From the NCBI RefSeq assembly GCF_964340395.1, contig NC_135565.1, positions 3,616,642 to 3,680,641 on the forward strand: a stretch of DNA of 64,000 bases, in the 5' to 3' direction. Under the pieces are notes generated by a model. It was not told where the DNA came from and made no database searches. It worked only from the letters and a program-made list of their open reading frames with translations. The DNA is from Glandiceps talaboti (lineage: Eukaryota; Hemichordata; Enteropneusta; Spengelidae). A program made the translations under genes and the position numbers. Below, in pieces: positions 44,486-55,437 of this stretch (within the stretch, counting starts at the first letter, position 1; each line of letters starts with the position of its first letter).

Positions 44486-44734
44486 CTACGCTTATTCTGT
44501 CTTTCTGGGGGTTCTTTTTGTTGCAAGTGATTTTTAGATCTCTTTTACCAATTTTACTGTTTATTAGAACTTTCGGTGAACATTTCCTTTCTGGTCATAA
44601 CACAAAGATGTGATGTCAGGTGAAGACCTACTTAAATCATTCCTTGATATCTTTTGTTAAAGAATATTAATTCATCAAAAGTCTGGTTTGAATTTATTTC
44701 TCCAAACCTTTCTACTCATTATTTTCACGCTCCT

Positions 44735-44803
44735 ACATACATACATACATACATACATACATCCATACATGCATACATACATACATACATACATACATAC
44801 ATA
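44735..44803. repeat. (CATA)n microsatellite
   Basis: TACA/CATA repeats. Confidence 0.95.
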
Positions 44804-45049
44804 AAATGCATATGGAACTTATAAATCAGTCCATATGAATAGCTGTTAAATCCGACGTTTCGAATAAATATTCTTTTTCAAAGGAAAAATCGGCGAGATA
44901 CAGAAATGTTAGGTTAAAACCTGAACATTACTGAATATAATGGAACAAAACCGCGCGTAATATATAAACGATTATACGTGGGAAAAGTTCTAATATTCGC
45001 ACATACCAAATAGAACCCAATAGAATATGCCTGAAATTTAAAAAATACC

Positions 45050-45399
45050 TTTATTAGATTGGGAATGACGAGAATAATCTATTAATTCCAAGGGGTTCCA
45101 GCGTTCCAAGACGAAAAATGATTTCTTCTTCCTTTAACCTCAATTCTTTCTCATCACCAGAAACCTTACACATTCCTGAAATGGAGATATCTAATACACT
45201 GTGATCGTTGGTAATAAAATGCATTGATGCGGGATAGTTACGATTCATTTGTCTGGTCAGGCAGAGATGTTTCACGAAACGATCACCAAGACAACGTACA
45301 GTTGAACCTATATATAAAAAACCCCACATTTTTGACATGTAATGCACTACACTACATTAGTACTAATACAAGTAAATCTACTTGTAACAGGCACACTGT
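45050..45399 (-). pseudogene. Penelope-like GIY-YIG fragment, inverted
   Basis: On the minus strand: GFLYIGSTVRCLGDRFVKH through GTLEPLGINRLFSSFPI stop. The YIG is intact, but the next Arg pair is changed (RC for RR). Upstream frame is broken (SKMWGF for CQKCGF) and cut by the CATA array at 45399. It is followed on the same strand by the tail motif at 44.85 kb. Confidence 0.8.
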
Positions 45400-45483
45400 A
45401 CATACATACATACATACTTACATACATACATACATACATATATACATACATACATACATACATACATACATACATACATACAC
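45396..45483. repeat. (CATA)n microsatellite
   Basis: TACA/CATA repeats adjoining the inverted fragment. Confidence 0.95.
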
Positions 45484-45879
45484 AGTATGCACTTGTACAT
45501 ATCTACGTACGTAAGTCGATGTGTGTGTGTAAATGCGTGCGTGCGTGCATGCTTGCATGCTCGCTTGCATTGAATTATTTGTGAGAACATTTTGAAAGGA
45601 AAGTAAAATTGTAAGACATTCTTAATCCTAATATTAAATGTGTACAATGATTGAAAATTATGCATAGGAAACTGTCAAAAGAAAACATGTATAAGTGCAA
45701 TATAAATATCAATGGTTCATAATAACATACTGATGTTATCGTAAAAGGAAACATCCCTATGCTAATCTAATTCCCATATCACACTGTATGAAAAAAACCA
45801 CGTCATCCCTGTACAAAGTTGAGAGAATGAATTCGAGCCCTATTTCTTACTCAAAAATTTACTAAAAGAAAGGAAATTG

Positions 45880-45880
<1 letters not shown>

Positions 45881-45924
<44 letters not shown>

Positions 45925-46125
45925 TCACACACACATACATCATACATACATACATACATACATACATACATACATACATACATACATACATAGATAGATA
46001 CATACGTACATACACACATATATGTACATACTACGTACGTACATACATATGTACGTACGTACGTACGTACGTACATAAATACATACATACATACATACAT
46101 ACATACATACATACATACATACATA
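45881..46125. repeat. (CA)n(CATA)n microsatellite
   Basis: CA dinucleotides then CATA with GTAC/CGTA variants. Confidence 0.95.
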
Positions 46126-46481
46126 GTTTGCATGAGTACGTATCTACGTCCGTCCTTCCATCCGTCCGTCCGCCCGTCCGTCCTTCCGTCCATGCGTGCA
46201 TGTTTGCATGCTCGCATGAATTGAATTATTTGTGAGAACGTTTTGAAAGGAAAGTAAAATTATTGCAAGACATTCTTAATCCTAATATTAAATGTGTATA
46301 AAGTGAAAATTATGCACAGGAAACTGTGAAATGAAAACATGTGTACCTGCAATATAAATGTCAATGGTTCATAATAACATACTGATGTTATCTTGAGAGG
46401 AACCATCCCTATGCTAATCTAATTCCTATGTCACACTGTATGAAAAAACACGTCATCCCTGTACAAAGTTGAGAGAATGAA

Positions 46482-47030
46482 TATCTTCGTTCTAATAGGG
46501 TTACCAATTCATTGTTTCCTGAAGTACCATTAACAGCTTGGCGTCGTGATACCAGTCTTAGAGATATGGTGGTACGTACAGAACAACGTGAATTGGAAGT
46601 TAGTGCTGGTTCATTTCCATGCGATCGTACTCGATGTGGTACATGTCGTTTCATTATTAATACTAATCATGTTTTTGGCCCTAAGAACAGTTTGCCTGTT
46701 ACAAGTAGATTTACTTGTATTAGTACTAATGTAGTGTATTGTATTACATGTCAAAAACGTGGTTTTTTATATATAGGTTCAACTGTACGTCGTCTTGGTG
46801 ATCGTTTCGTGGAACATCTCCGCCTGACCAGACAAAAGAATCGTAACTATCCAGTATCTATGCATTTTATTACCAACGATCACAGTGTATCAGATATGTC
46901 CATTTCAGGAATTTGTAAGGTTACTGGTGATGAGAAAGCATTGAGGTTAAAGGAAGAAGAAATCATTTTCCGTCTTGGAACGCTGGAACCCCTTGGAATT
47001 AGTAGATTATTCTCATCATTCCCAATCTAA
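46482..47030 (+). pseudogene. Penelope-like endonuclease ORF fragment, intact GIY-YIG
   Basis: Joined directly to a leader block at 46481, without a microsatellite. 182 codons: LRDMVVRTEQRELEV, CDRTRCGTCRFI, GFLYIGSTVRRLGDRFVEH, GTLEPLGISRLF. YIG, the catalytic-type Arg and downstream residues are present. One Cys of the knuckle is Arg (CQKR for CQKC). More than 90% similar by eye to the 41.6-kb copy over the shared part. Confidence 0.8.
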
Positions 47031-47726
47031 TAAAGGTGTTTTTTAAATTTAAGGCGTATTCTATTGGGTTCTATTTGGTGCGTGCGAATATTAGAACTTT
47101 TCCCACGTATAACCGTTTATATATCACGCGCGGTTTTGTTCATTTTATTCAGAAATGTTCAGGTTTTAACCTAACATTTTTGTATCTCGCCGATTTTCCT
47201 TTGAAAAAGAATATTTATTCGAAACATCGGATTTAACAGCTATTTATACGGACTGATTTATAGTTCCATATGCATTGCTTCATACATAGTTTGCACGTGT
47301 ACGTATCTACGTCCGTCCGTCCGTCCGTCCGTCCGGCCGTGCATGCGTGCATGCTTGCATGCTCGCAAGCATTGAATTATTCGTGAGAACATTTTGAAAG
47401 GAAAGTATAATTGCAAGACATTCTTAATCCTAATATTAAATGTGTATAATGAGTGAAAATTATTCATATGAAACTGTGAAATGAAAACATGTGTAACTCC
47501 AATATAAATATCAATGGTTCATAATAACATACTGATGTTATCTTAAAAGGAAACATCCCTATGCTAATCTAATTCCTATGTCACACTGTATGAAAAAAAA
47601 CACGTCATTCCTGTACAAAGATGAGAGAATGAATTGAGTACCATTTCTAACTCAATGATCTACTAAAAGAAAGGAAATTGTTACAAACACACACACACAC
47701 ACATGTTTTATTCAATCGTCGTTTTC

Positions 47727-47876
47727 AGTGTATCAGATATGTCTATTTCATGAATTTGTATGGTTTCTAGTGATGAAGTTAGATTGAGGTTGAAGGAGGA
47801 GGAATTCATTTTTCATCTCGGATTGCTGGAACGCCATGGAATTAATAGATTATTTACATCATTCCCTAATATGTAA
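47727..47876 (+). pseudogene. Penelope-like ORF 3' fragment, divergent subfamily, second copy
   Basis: RLRLKEEEFIFHLGLLERHG and INRLFTSFPNM stop; an internal stop upstream (after DMSIS). Matches 44330-44485. Confidence 0.65.
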
Positions 47877-48596
47877 CTACGCTTATTCTGTCTTTCAGGT
47901 GTTTTTTTTGGTGCAAGTGATTTTTAGATCTCTTTCGCGAATTTTACTGTTTATAAGAACTTTCGGTAAATATTTCGTTCCTTGTCATAACACAAAGAAG
48001 TGAAGACCTACTTATATCTTTCCTTGATATCTTTTGTTAAAAGAATATTAATTCAAAAAGTGTGGTTTGAATTTATTTATCGAGACCTTTCTACTCATTA
48101 TTTTCGCGCTCATGCATCCATCCATCCATCCATCCATCCATACATAGTATGTACATGTACGCATTTATGTGCGTACATATTCCCGTGCGTGCGTGCGTGC
48201 ATGTGTGCATGCTTACGTGCTCGCATGTATTGAATTATTTGTGAGAACATTTTGAAAGAAAAGTAAAATTGGAAGACGGGTCGGCAGGTAAATTTCGAAG
48301 CAGACATTCTCAATCCTAATATTAAATGTGTATAATGAGTGAAAATTATGCACAGGGAACTGTGAAATGAAAACATGTGTAACTCCAATATAAATATCAA
48401 TGGTTCATAATAACATACTGATGTTATCTTAAATGGAAACATCTCTATACTAATCTAATTCCTATGTCACACTGTATGAAAAAAAAAACACGTCATCCCT
48501 GTACAAAGTTGAGAGAATAAATTCAAGTCCTATTTCATACTCCAAAACTCACCAAAAGAAAGGAAATTGTCACATACACGAGCGCACATACTGATG

Positions 48597-48597
<1 letters not shown>

Positions 48598-48632
<35 letters not shown>

Positions 48633-48785
48633 TACATACATACATACATACATACATACATACATACATACTTTTATACACATATACATACATGCATGCA
48701 TGTATGCATGCATGCATACATGCATAAATACATACATACATACATACATACATACATACATACATTCATACATACATACATACGA
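48598..48785. repeat. (CA)n(CATA)n(CATG)n microsatellite
   Basis: CA, CATA and CATG/TGCA repeats just left of the palindrome. Confidence 0.95.
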
Positions 48786-48886
48786 AAACACATTGAAAAG
48801 TGTCAGACCGACACAATTTACAAGCAAATGCTTATAAAAACTTTTGATAAATTCCACATAGGAAAACGAGAATCGTCCAGTAAAAC

Positions 48887-49756
48887 CACAGGGAGCAGCG
48901 AGCATGTAACTGATTGATCGATCGATCGATCGATCGGTTGATGTATTGATTGATTGATTGATTGATTATTTGGTTGAATGATTGATTGATCAATTTTTGT
49001 GGTGCAATATAACTTACTTTATGTGTGATATTGATCAATTGACTCATTGAGTTTTAAAACTATTTCTTTTTCTTTCCCTGGTTACTTTGCTCTCAGCTGT
49101 TGATCTCAGACCACTAAAAGTCTGAGGCTGTATGTAATTCTCTCCTTGCTATATTGACTAAATAAAGACGCCTTGTCCATTCTTCTAATCTTATCTTAAT
49201 TAAAACACCCCTTATCTTAAAACTGGCAGGAGATCACTTACATTAACAGTTTGCTTTATCTCTCATCTGCTGGGAGATTATCACACTGGACAAACACTCG
49301 ATCATGCATAAACTAGTAAGGTCTTCCTTACTAGTTTATGCATGATCGAGTGTTTGTCCAGTGTGATAATCTCCCAGCAGATGAGAGATAAAGCAAACTG
49401 TTAATGTAAGTGATCTCCTGCCAGTTTTAAGATAAGGGGTGTTTTAATTAAGATAAGATTAGAAGAATGGACAAGGCGTCTTTATTTAGTCAATAAAGCA
49501 AGGAGAGAATTACATACAGCCTCAGACTTTTAGTGGTCTGAGATCAACAGCTGAGAGCAAAGTAACCAGGGAAAGAAAAAGAAATAGTTTTAAAACTCAA
49601 TGAGTCAATTGATCAATATCACACATAAAGTAAGTTATATTGCACCACAAAAATTGATCAATCAATCATTCAACCAAATAATAAATCAATCAATCAATAC
49701 ATCAACCGATCGATCGATCGATCGATCAATCAGTTACATGCTCGCTGCTCCCTGTG
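48887..49756. mobile_element. 870-bp near-perfect palindrome with flanking direct repeat (hAT-like foldback?)
   Basis: Arms of about 430 bp meet at a 6-nt spacer (49321-49326). Ends CACAGGGAGCAGCGAGCATG and its complement. Flanked by GTAAAAC at 48880-48886 and 49757-49763 (8 bp if GTAAAACC is counted). The CAGGG-type end and 7-8-bp duplication fit hAT elements. (GATC)n and (GATT)n runs lie near both ends. The arms differ by only a few bases. Confidence 0.65.
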
Positions 49757-49763
49757 GTAAAAC

Positions 49764-51560
49764 CTATCAGTTTAGGAAGTTAAATAGTGAACAGATGTGT
49801 ACTATTGGATAACAGGTGCTTGCAAACATGTAATCGTTCTTTATTCTCCAATGGCAACTATACTTTAAAAAATGCCGATTGTTAAAAGTGTGAAATATTA
49901 TTTTGAACAAATATATATCGTATCTTAATATTCTGATATGTAACTGTAAATGTCAGTCTCACCCCTCTCCCCCCCCCCCCAGAATTTCTTGGCCAATGGA
50001 TATCTTGAGAGGAAACATCCCTATGCTAATCTAATTCCTATGACACACTGTATGAAAGAAATACCGGTCCAAAACAGATTTGGAAAGAAACACGCCTATC
50101 CAGCACCACGTTTCTAATGCAATCCATGACTGCATTGAGGTTGCAAATATGAACAGGAAACATTTTTGTAAAAGATATCACCTTTTCAAAAATGTTAGTG
50201 ACTTTGTGATTTCGTATTTTTGTAATATTTTATTGCGAATCTTTTAATGGTTTGACTCATATATAAAACATTCATCAAACTTCATCAAATCATGCAGTCA
50301 GTTCCTTCTGTCTTACTTTATATAAAGTCTTAAAAATGTGTACATCGACAATTTAGACCATTTTGAACAAACTAATAATAAGGCATTACAAAAAATATGA
50401 CGTCAACGACTCATCAAAGATGTCAAAGTACAATGCATAACACTCATGTGACACGTGATTAGTCGAATGTGTGGAATAATTCACTTTTAGGAAATTTAGC
50501 TTAAATTTAAAAGAGAATGACTATTTTTGTTGAACATGTTTGAGCTGATTTAGGAAGCATTATCACAACGACTAGTTTGATTTAAAAATAGACCAGCAAA
50601 TATGGTAAATGTTTGATATAATTAACAAAGTAATGTACCATTGCATTGCTTGTCAAAGTCTTTAATAAAAAAATTGTAATCATTTTAATATGTTCATGTC
50701 AATAATGTAAACGAGAAAAAGATATATGTTTTTTAATTTGACTAAGATCAAACGAGATATTGTTATCATTCAGTGGAAATAAAATTATTGATAAACAAAA
50801 AAAAATAGATGAACTGTTTTAGTGAGTAAAAAACTGGTTATTACAAAAGTGATTGACTATATGTTGTATATTTCCTTAATTAGAACTGAGAATGTGTTTG
50901 AGTTTACTTGAACAAAGTAACAGAAGAAGTTTGAAAAGTTTATAACAGAGGTGGACAGTATATTATAACCTTATCAAAGCTGTCCTTCAGTTCGTCGCAG
51001 TATTCCCAGAATTAAGATGTCGAGAAAATAGCCGTTCTTTTTCATTTGACCTGAGTTTTCTCGTTTAAACAACACAAATAAATATTTTCAAATAATGATC
51101 AAGGCCGCTACACGACATAGTATTATACTTCATACAATTTCCGAAATTACGATAAACTTTTAATTATTGTTCAAATTTGAAAACTCTTCAAACGTGTGAA
51201 AGAAATATATTAATACGAATCATTGCGTCATCAACATTATCATATTGTGTCGAAAATGTACCCGGTATCATAGAACACAGGGGAATTATGAAAACAGAGA
51301 GGTGCCACCTGGCGCCGCTTTTTGTCGTGATATCGCACAGTAAATGTTGTTGAATATTTAACACCCCTCCCTTCAACATATTTCAAATTAATATTTGATA
51401 TTAGTTCTCTAACTATACTTTATTTACATTGTAAAGTTGACGTATAAATAGTACATTACTTTCTCATTATTGAAGCAAAGTTATTGTGGACAAGTTGAAA
51501 ACTAATAGTCTCTAAACCGACTATTCCTAATTACAAAGTGGGGTGTCGGATGAATAAAGT
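49764..51560. other. Gene-free stretch
   Basis: AT-rich; no supported gene. A fragment of the Penelope-like leader block (CATCCCTATGCTAATCTAAT) lies at about 50017-50060. Confidence 0.5.
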
Positions 51561-51569
51561 AACTTCTCC

Positions 51570-51625
51570 CACGTGGACATTAGCACCACGCACATTTGCA
51601 TATTTGTCATTATTTAACACCATAT
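51570..51625 (+). promoter_or_regulatory. Putative promoter of the secreted-peptide gene
   Basis: An E-box CACGTG (51570-51575) and a consensus octamer ATTTGCATA (51594-51602; POU-factor type) lie 30-60 bp upstream of the inferred 5'UTR exon. Site identities are by motif only. Confidence 0.35.
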
Positions 51626-51629
51626 GAAG

Positions 51630-51714
51630 CTTGTCCTGGAGTAGTTGCATCAACGAAGGGACTGTGTGAATATCTCTGCACGATTCAATATCTGATTTCT
51701 GTCATTTGATACAC
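51630..51714 (+). other. Inferred 5'UTR exon of the secreted-peptide gene
   Basis: Ends at a perfect donor (GATACAC|GTAAGT, 51715). The following 137-nt intron closes at TTTCAG (51851). The left edge is a guess. Confidence 0.45.
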
Positions 51715-51860
51715 GTAAGTTCGTTTACTTTTTCCTAGCATTGTCTCTTCTTTGACAAGATACTTTAACAATTTTTGGTAGAAATTGTCAACAGATAGAG
51801 TTTTCATCAACATTATACTTTAACTATTTAAATTGACGTCCATGATTTCAGGTAAACAAG

Positions 51861-51935
51861 ATGAAAGGAGTTGCAATTTGTTTGTTGCTGGTTGGTGTGG
51901 CATTCATTTCTACGCTCAAAGCTGAGAAGAGAGGG
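51861..51935 (+). CDS. Secreted small peptide, signal-peptide exon
   Basis: The exon (51852-51935) begins after ACCEPTOR TTTCAG and has the ATG at 51861. It encodes 25 residues, MKGVAICLLLVGVAF to the end LKAEKRG, then donor GTAAGC in phase 0. Residues 4-18 form a hydrophobic core after one Lys, ending in LKA, a plausible signal-peptidase site; EKRG follows with a dibasic KR. Known pattern: secreted peptide precursors such as antimicrobial peptides or neuropeptides. I do not recognise the family. It is followed by a 5.9-kb intron and tiny exons at 57812, 59919 and 60575, with an alternative exon at 62878. The gene probably continues past the window. Confidence 0.65.
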
Positions 51936-52000
51936 GTAAGCATTACAGTTCCTATCTACCTATATGTATCCATCTGTACGTCCGTATGTCAATCTATATA

Positions 52001-52001
<1 letters not shown>

Positions 52002-52044
<43 letters not shown>
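52002..52044. repeat. (TCTG)n microsatellite
   Basis: TCTG tetranucleotides in the intron after the signal-peptide exon. Confidence 0.95.
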
Positions 52045-52047
<3 letters not shown>

Positions 52048-52099
52048 ATCTATCTCTCTTTTTTACAAGCTGGTATCACAACGTGCGTGACAATAAGCT

Positions 52100-53526
52100 A
52101 AACATACAAATAAACTAATTGTGTCTAGATTTTTAAGTACACAAAACTGTTAAGAAAGTCAACTTCTGATATTGATCTCATCATCTCGAGGGAACAGACA
52201 ATGATTTTAGACTTCCTGTCTGTACTTCATTGAGTAATCATACTTGCCGTCGAAATTAGTATTGAGGTATGAAACAGCTACCTCTCGGAGAGACATATTA
52301 ATTTTAAAGTAACAAAAAACCGAGCAAAATGCGAAAATTTATTGTTTATAATTAAACATTTAAATCGAAATGAGAAAACTTCTTGTTCCGATGTCTTTTC
52401 CATTGGTTGCAGACTTCGTCTTCTTTGTAATTTTAATATCATATTAAGTTATGGAATGTTTGACTCATGGAATAAATCAAAATGTGTTAAACTAAAAATA
52501 AATCTAACTATTTAATAATGCCATACTCAACTAAACATCAAATATGTTTGAAATTTCATTCATAATTAGTAGCATTTTTCCCATTCTGTGAAAAGGATAC
52601 AGTTGCGGTTAACTCTATTGAGAATGATTGTAAGCTAAATGAAATCCCACAGCGTTCTAAAATAGAGATATGGTATTTTGATTAGCTACGGCAACAGTTA
52701 TTTACTAAATGAAAATTAAAAAAAAAACGAAAAATAAAAAGTAAAAAATAATAAAACCGTGCATGGGCATCAATACTTTAAGCATTACACGCCTAGACGC
52801 TAGGGTTGTATATTTGTTTCTAAGTCTAGGGTTTAATCTCTGCGAATACCAGATAACCTGGATGTTCTGAAACATACGCCTACACATTACACTTTAAATT
52901 CATGGTAAATATTCGACAGGTAGACGCCAATTTTCTCTTTATTTTGATTCACAAGTGATAACGAATGCTATAGCACAGTCTTAGCAGCGAAAATAAATCA
53001 TTTCACTGCTTATTACATTACCCGAAAACCCCAAAAGCTTTCAGAAAATCATACTGAGAATGTGCCATACTAATCTGAAAATACGTTCATGATATAATGT
53101 ATTACATGCAGTTATCTCCATCTTATCAATGCAAGATTCAGACCATTCTTTTGATGACAAATCCTTGCCTCCTTTAACCATTCATACACCCAACCATCTA
53201 TCCATCCATCTACCCATCCATCTACCTAACCATCCATCCATCCATTCATCCGTCCATCCATCCATCCATCCATCCATTTCCCTTAACTCTCCTATTTCGC
53301 CTCTTTGATGTATGTTCAGTTCAGGGGTTCGCTTCAAGTGTGATGTTCAATGATTTGCTGTAAAAAAATTGAAAACATGTTTTCTCTTTGCGCCGACATT
53401 ACAATATTTTTTCTTCTTGTGATGAAATTGTTGATTTTATTGTTGTAAAACAATCAGTACCATTATATTTAAAGTTACAAAGTTTATTAATCTTTCTGCT
53501 TACCAACCATGAAACGATTATTGATC

Positions 53527-53584
<58 letters not shown>

Positions 53585-53845
53585 TTAATAATAATAATAA
53601 TCTTTAATTATACTGGATAGTTCTTTTAGTATATAAACACTTGTCTCCCAAGAAGTCCAGTGAGGGCCATCTCTCATGGGTTCATAGTCTATCTGCTAGA
53701 CCTCAGATTTTCTTCCGATAGAATACGACACACGACTGAACATCGCTATCAAGGATGGAACATCCAAGGTCTAGCAAATGTCATCAGGATATAAATAACT
53801 GCCAATCAGAGAACTGTATTAGCGACAAACACAAACAGAGGACAA
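52100..53845. other. Intron of the secreted-peptide gene, unique part
   Basis: AT-rich, no exon recognised. Contains CATC-rich sequence (53175-53278) and an (AAT)n run (53530-53601). Confidence 0.5.
53530..53601. repeat. (AAT)n microsatellite
   Basis: About 24 AAT units. Confidence 0.95.
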
Positions 53846-54049
53846 TAGCTAATTTTTCATGCATATTCATCTCAAGCAGGGGCTTGTAACAATAACCACT
53901 AATGCGTTAACTAAAATGTGTGAATGACAACGTCTACACACTCATCAACACCTGCATGCAGAGATTGAATATATATGCATACATGGCCCAACCCCCTAAT
54001 CTCAATGGAATGTCATGTCTGAAAATGACATTTGCTAGACTGTTCGATC

Positions 54050-54230
54050 GCTTATAGTATCGAAAGAAAGCCCGAACGTCTAGCAGCAGCAAGACAAATG
54101 GGTTCAGTGTTAATGCAGGATGAAACCGGAGTACACGAGGAAACCTGCGTTGTTCGGTAAATTTAATCAATGGGGTTCGAACCCTGACTGCAGTAGTAAG
54201 AGGCAAGTGGTTTAACCACTCGGCCACAGA
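54050..54230 (-). mobile_element. tRNA-derived SINE, copy 1
   Basis: Minus strand: box A TGGCCGAGTGG (complement of 54216-54226) and box B GGGTTCGAACCC (54173-54184), Ser/Leu-tRNA-like, followed by a body with GGTTTCCTCGTGTACTCCGG. That central motif resembles conserved SINE core domains of marine invertebrates (inference). The 3' edge is uncertain because both copies lie in the duplication. Confidence 0.7.
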
Positions 54231-54721
54231 TAATCCAATCTATTTGACTCTGATTTTCTTGTAAATGTTATCAAATCTAACGTGGCCCATGCTACATAAA
54301 AAATTAAATTGTTGGTTGAAATATTAGTTCAACTCTTTTCATCGTTTGAATCAGCTACTGATTTTCTTCCTCATTCTAAATGCATACATAATGTTCGTTT
54401 ACAATAGGCCTCCATCAAGTGTATCAATGTTACCTTAAACTATTTGATGGTACGCTTGTAAATATTATTGCACAAACTAGACGAAGACAAAAATCAAAAC
54501 CAATCAGTTATATTACTCTCTGATGAGCCTAAAAAGAAGGCATAATAATGCAATATTTGTCATAATTGTCAGCCCCACTCGTTTCCACAAAGCGTCCCCA
54601 GCGACCATTAAATCAGTATTCTTAATTAAGTTGACTAAAATTTCATTTTTTTCTCAACATTCTTGACTTTTAGTCACCTATTGACAACACTCGTCATAGC
54701 CTGAATCCTAAAGCATTCTCT

Positions 54722-54932
54722 CTATGACGTCACACATTGCGTGATCTAGATGGTACCGGAAATAACCGAAAACTCTCAAAGTAAATCCGACAAAACCAGA
54801 CTGAAAAACTATCGCTTTTAAGGTGTTTGCAGACGGGTTTTGAGTTTTAAAACCAGAATACGTTTCACCAGCATGTCGTCTAGCAAAATAACAATATAAT
54901 AGTGAATGTGAGTATTTGGAATTACCTTTAAG
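54722..54932. mobile_element. Fragment of the long-TIR TTAA element, copy 1
   Basis: TATGACGTCA, CGAAAACTCTC, AGGTGTTTGCAGACG, CATGTCGTCTAGCAAA and ACCTTTAAGTT match the right arm of 22802-25218 at moderate identity. Confidence 0.75.
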
Positions 54933-55437
54933 TTAGGAATGCTATTATGTAAATAGTATTCATCTTTCTCAAGTGAGAATCCAACCAATATTTTGATATT
55001 TCAAAACCGACCTCTCTACATTACAGTGTAGTTCTATTTGTACATCTCATCTCTGTAACTCATACACATTTTCTCACACCTTACCACTCATTGTTTCCTG
55101 CTTTTCATATGTGTTTGTCAGTTTGTTATTTCAACTTCAGACGTGTTATTGTAATTTCACATTGATCTTTCCCTTACTGTGCTTAAAGCACTAAACAGTT
55201 GTTATCAAGGGCATGGAAAGGTAATGACGTAACTAGCAGCCTGACTCCTTGGAGCATACAATTCCAATGTGGTCCCTTTTTATACAATTGGGTTGACTGG
55301 AGCACCATCATAATTAAAATTCTGTCAACGGATATTAGTCATTGAGAAACAAATGATAGTGGTGAGGCGTGATCCTCCAATGTTCATGATCTGATCCACC
55401 TCAGTATTTGACAACCATCAAATGATATAAATGATAA

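Larger units (their letters stand above)
40955..48790. mobile_element. Concatemer of Penelope-like element pieces and (CATA)n arrays
   Basis: A ~290-bp leader block (CCTATGCTAATCTAATTCC, CACGTCATCCCTGTACAAAG) recurs near 40955-41130, 43200-43490, 45585-45885, 46215-46485, 47390-47690 and 48230-48575. It is usually followed by (CA)n then (CATA)n, then an ORF fragment, then a tail containing TTTGAAAAAGAATATTTATTCG. Most units are truncated, with one ORF piece inverted. Confidence 0.8.

Noticed and set aside
54173-54230. Functional tRNA-Ser/Leu gene
   Set aside because: A and B boxes are good, but no acceptor stem pairing and a SINE body follows; a second copy lies at 61.4 kb.
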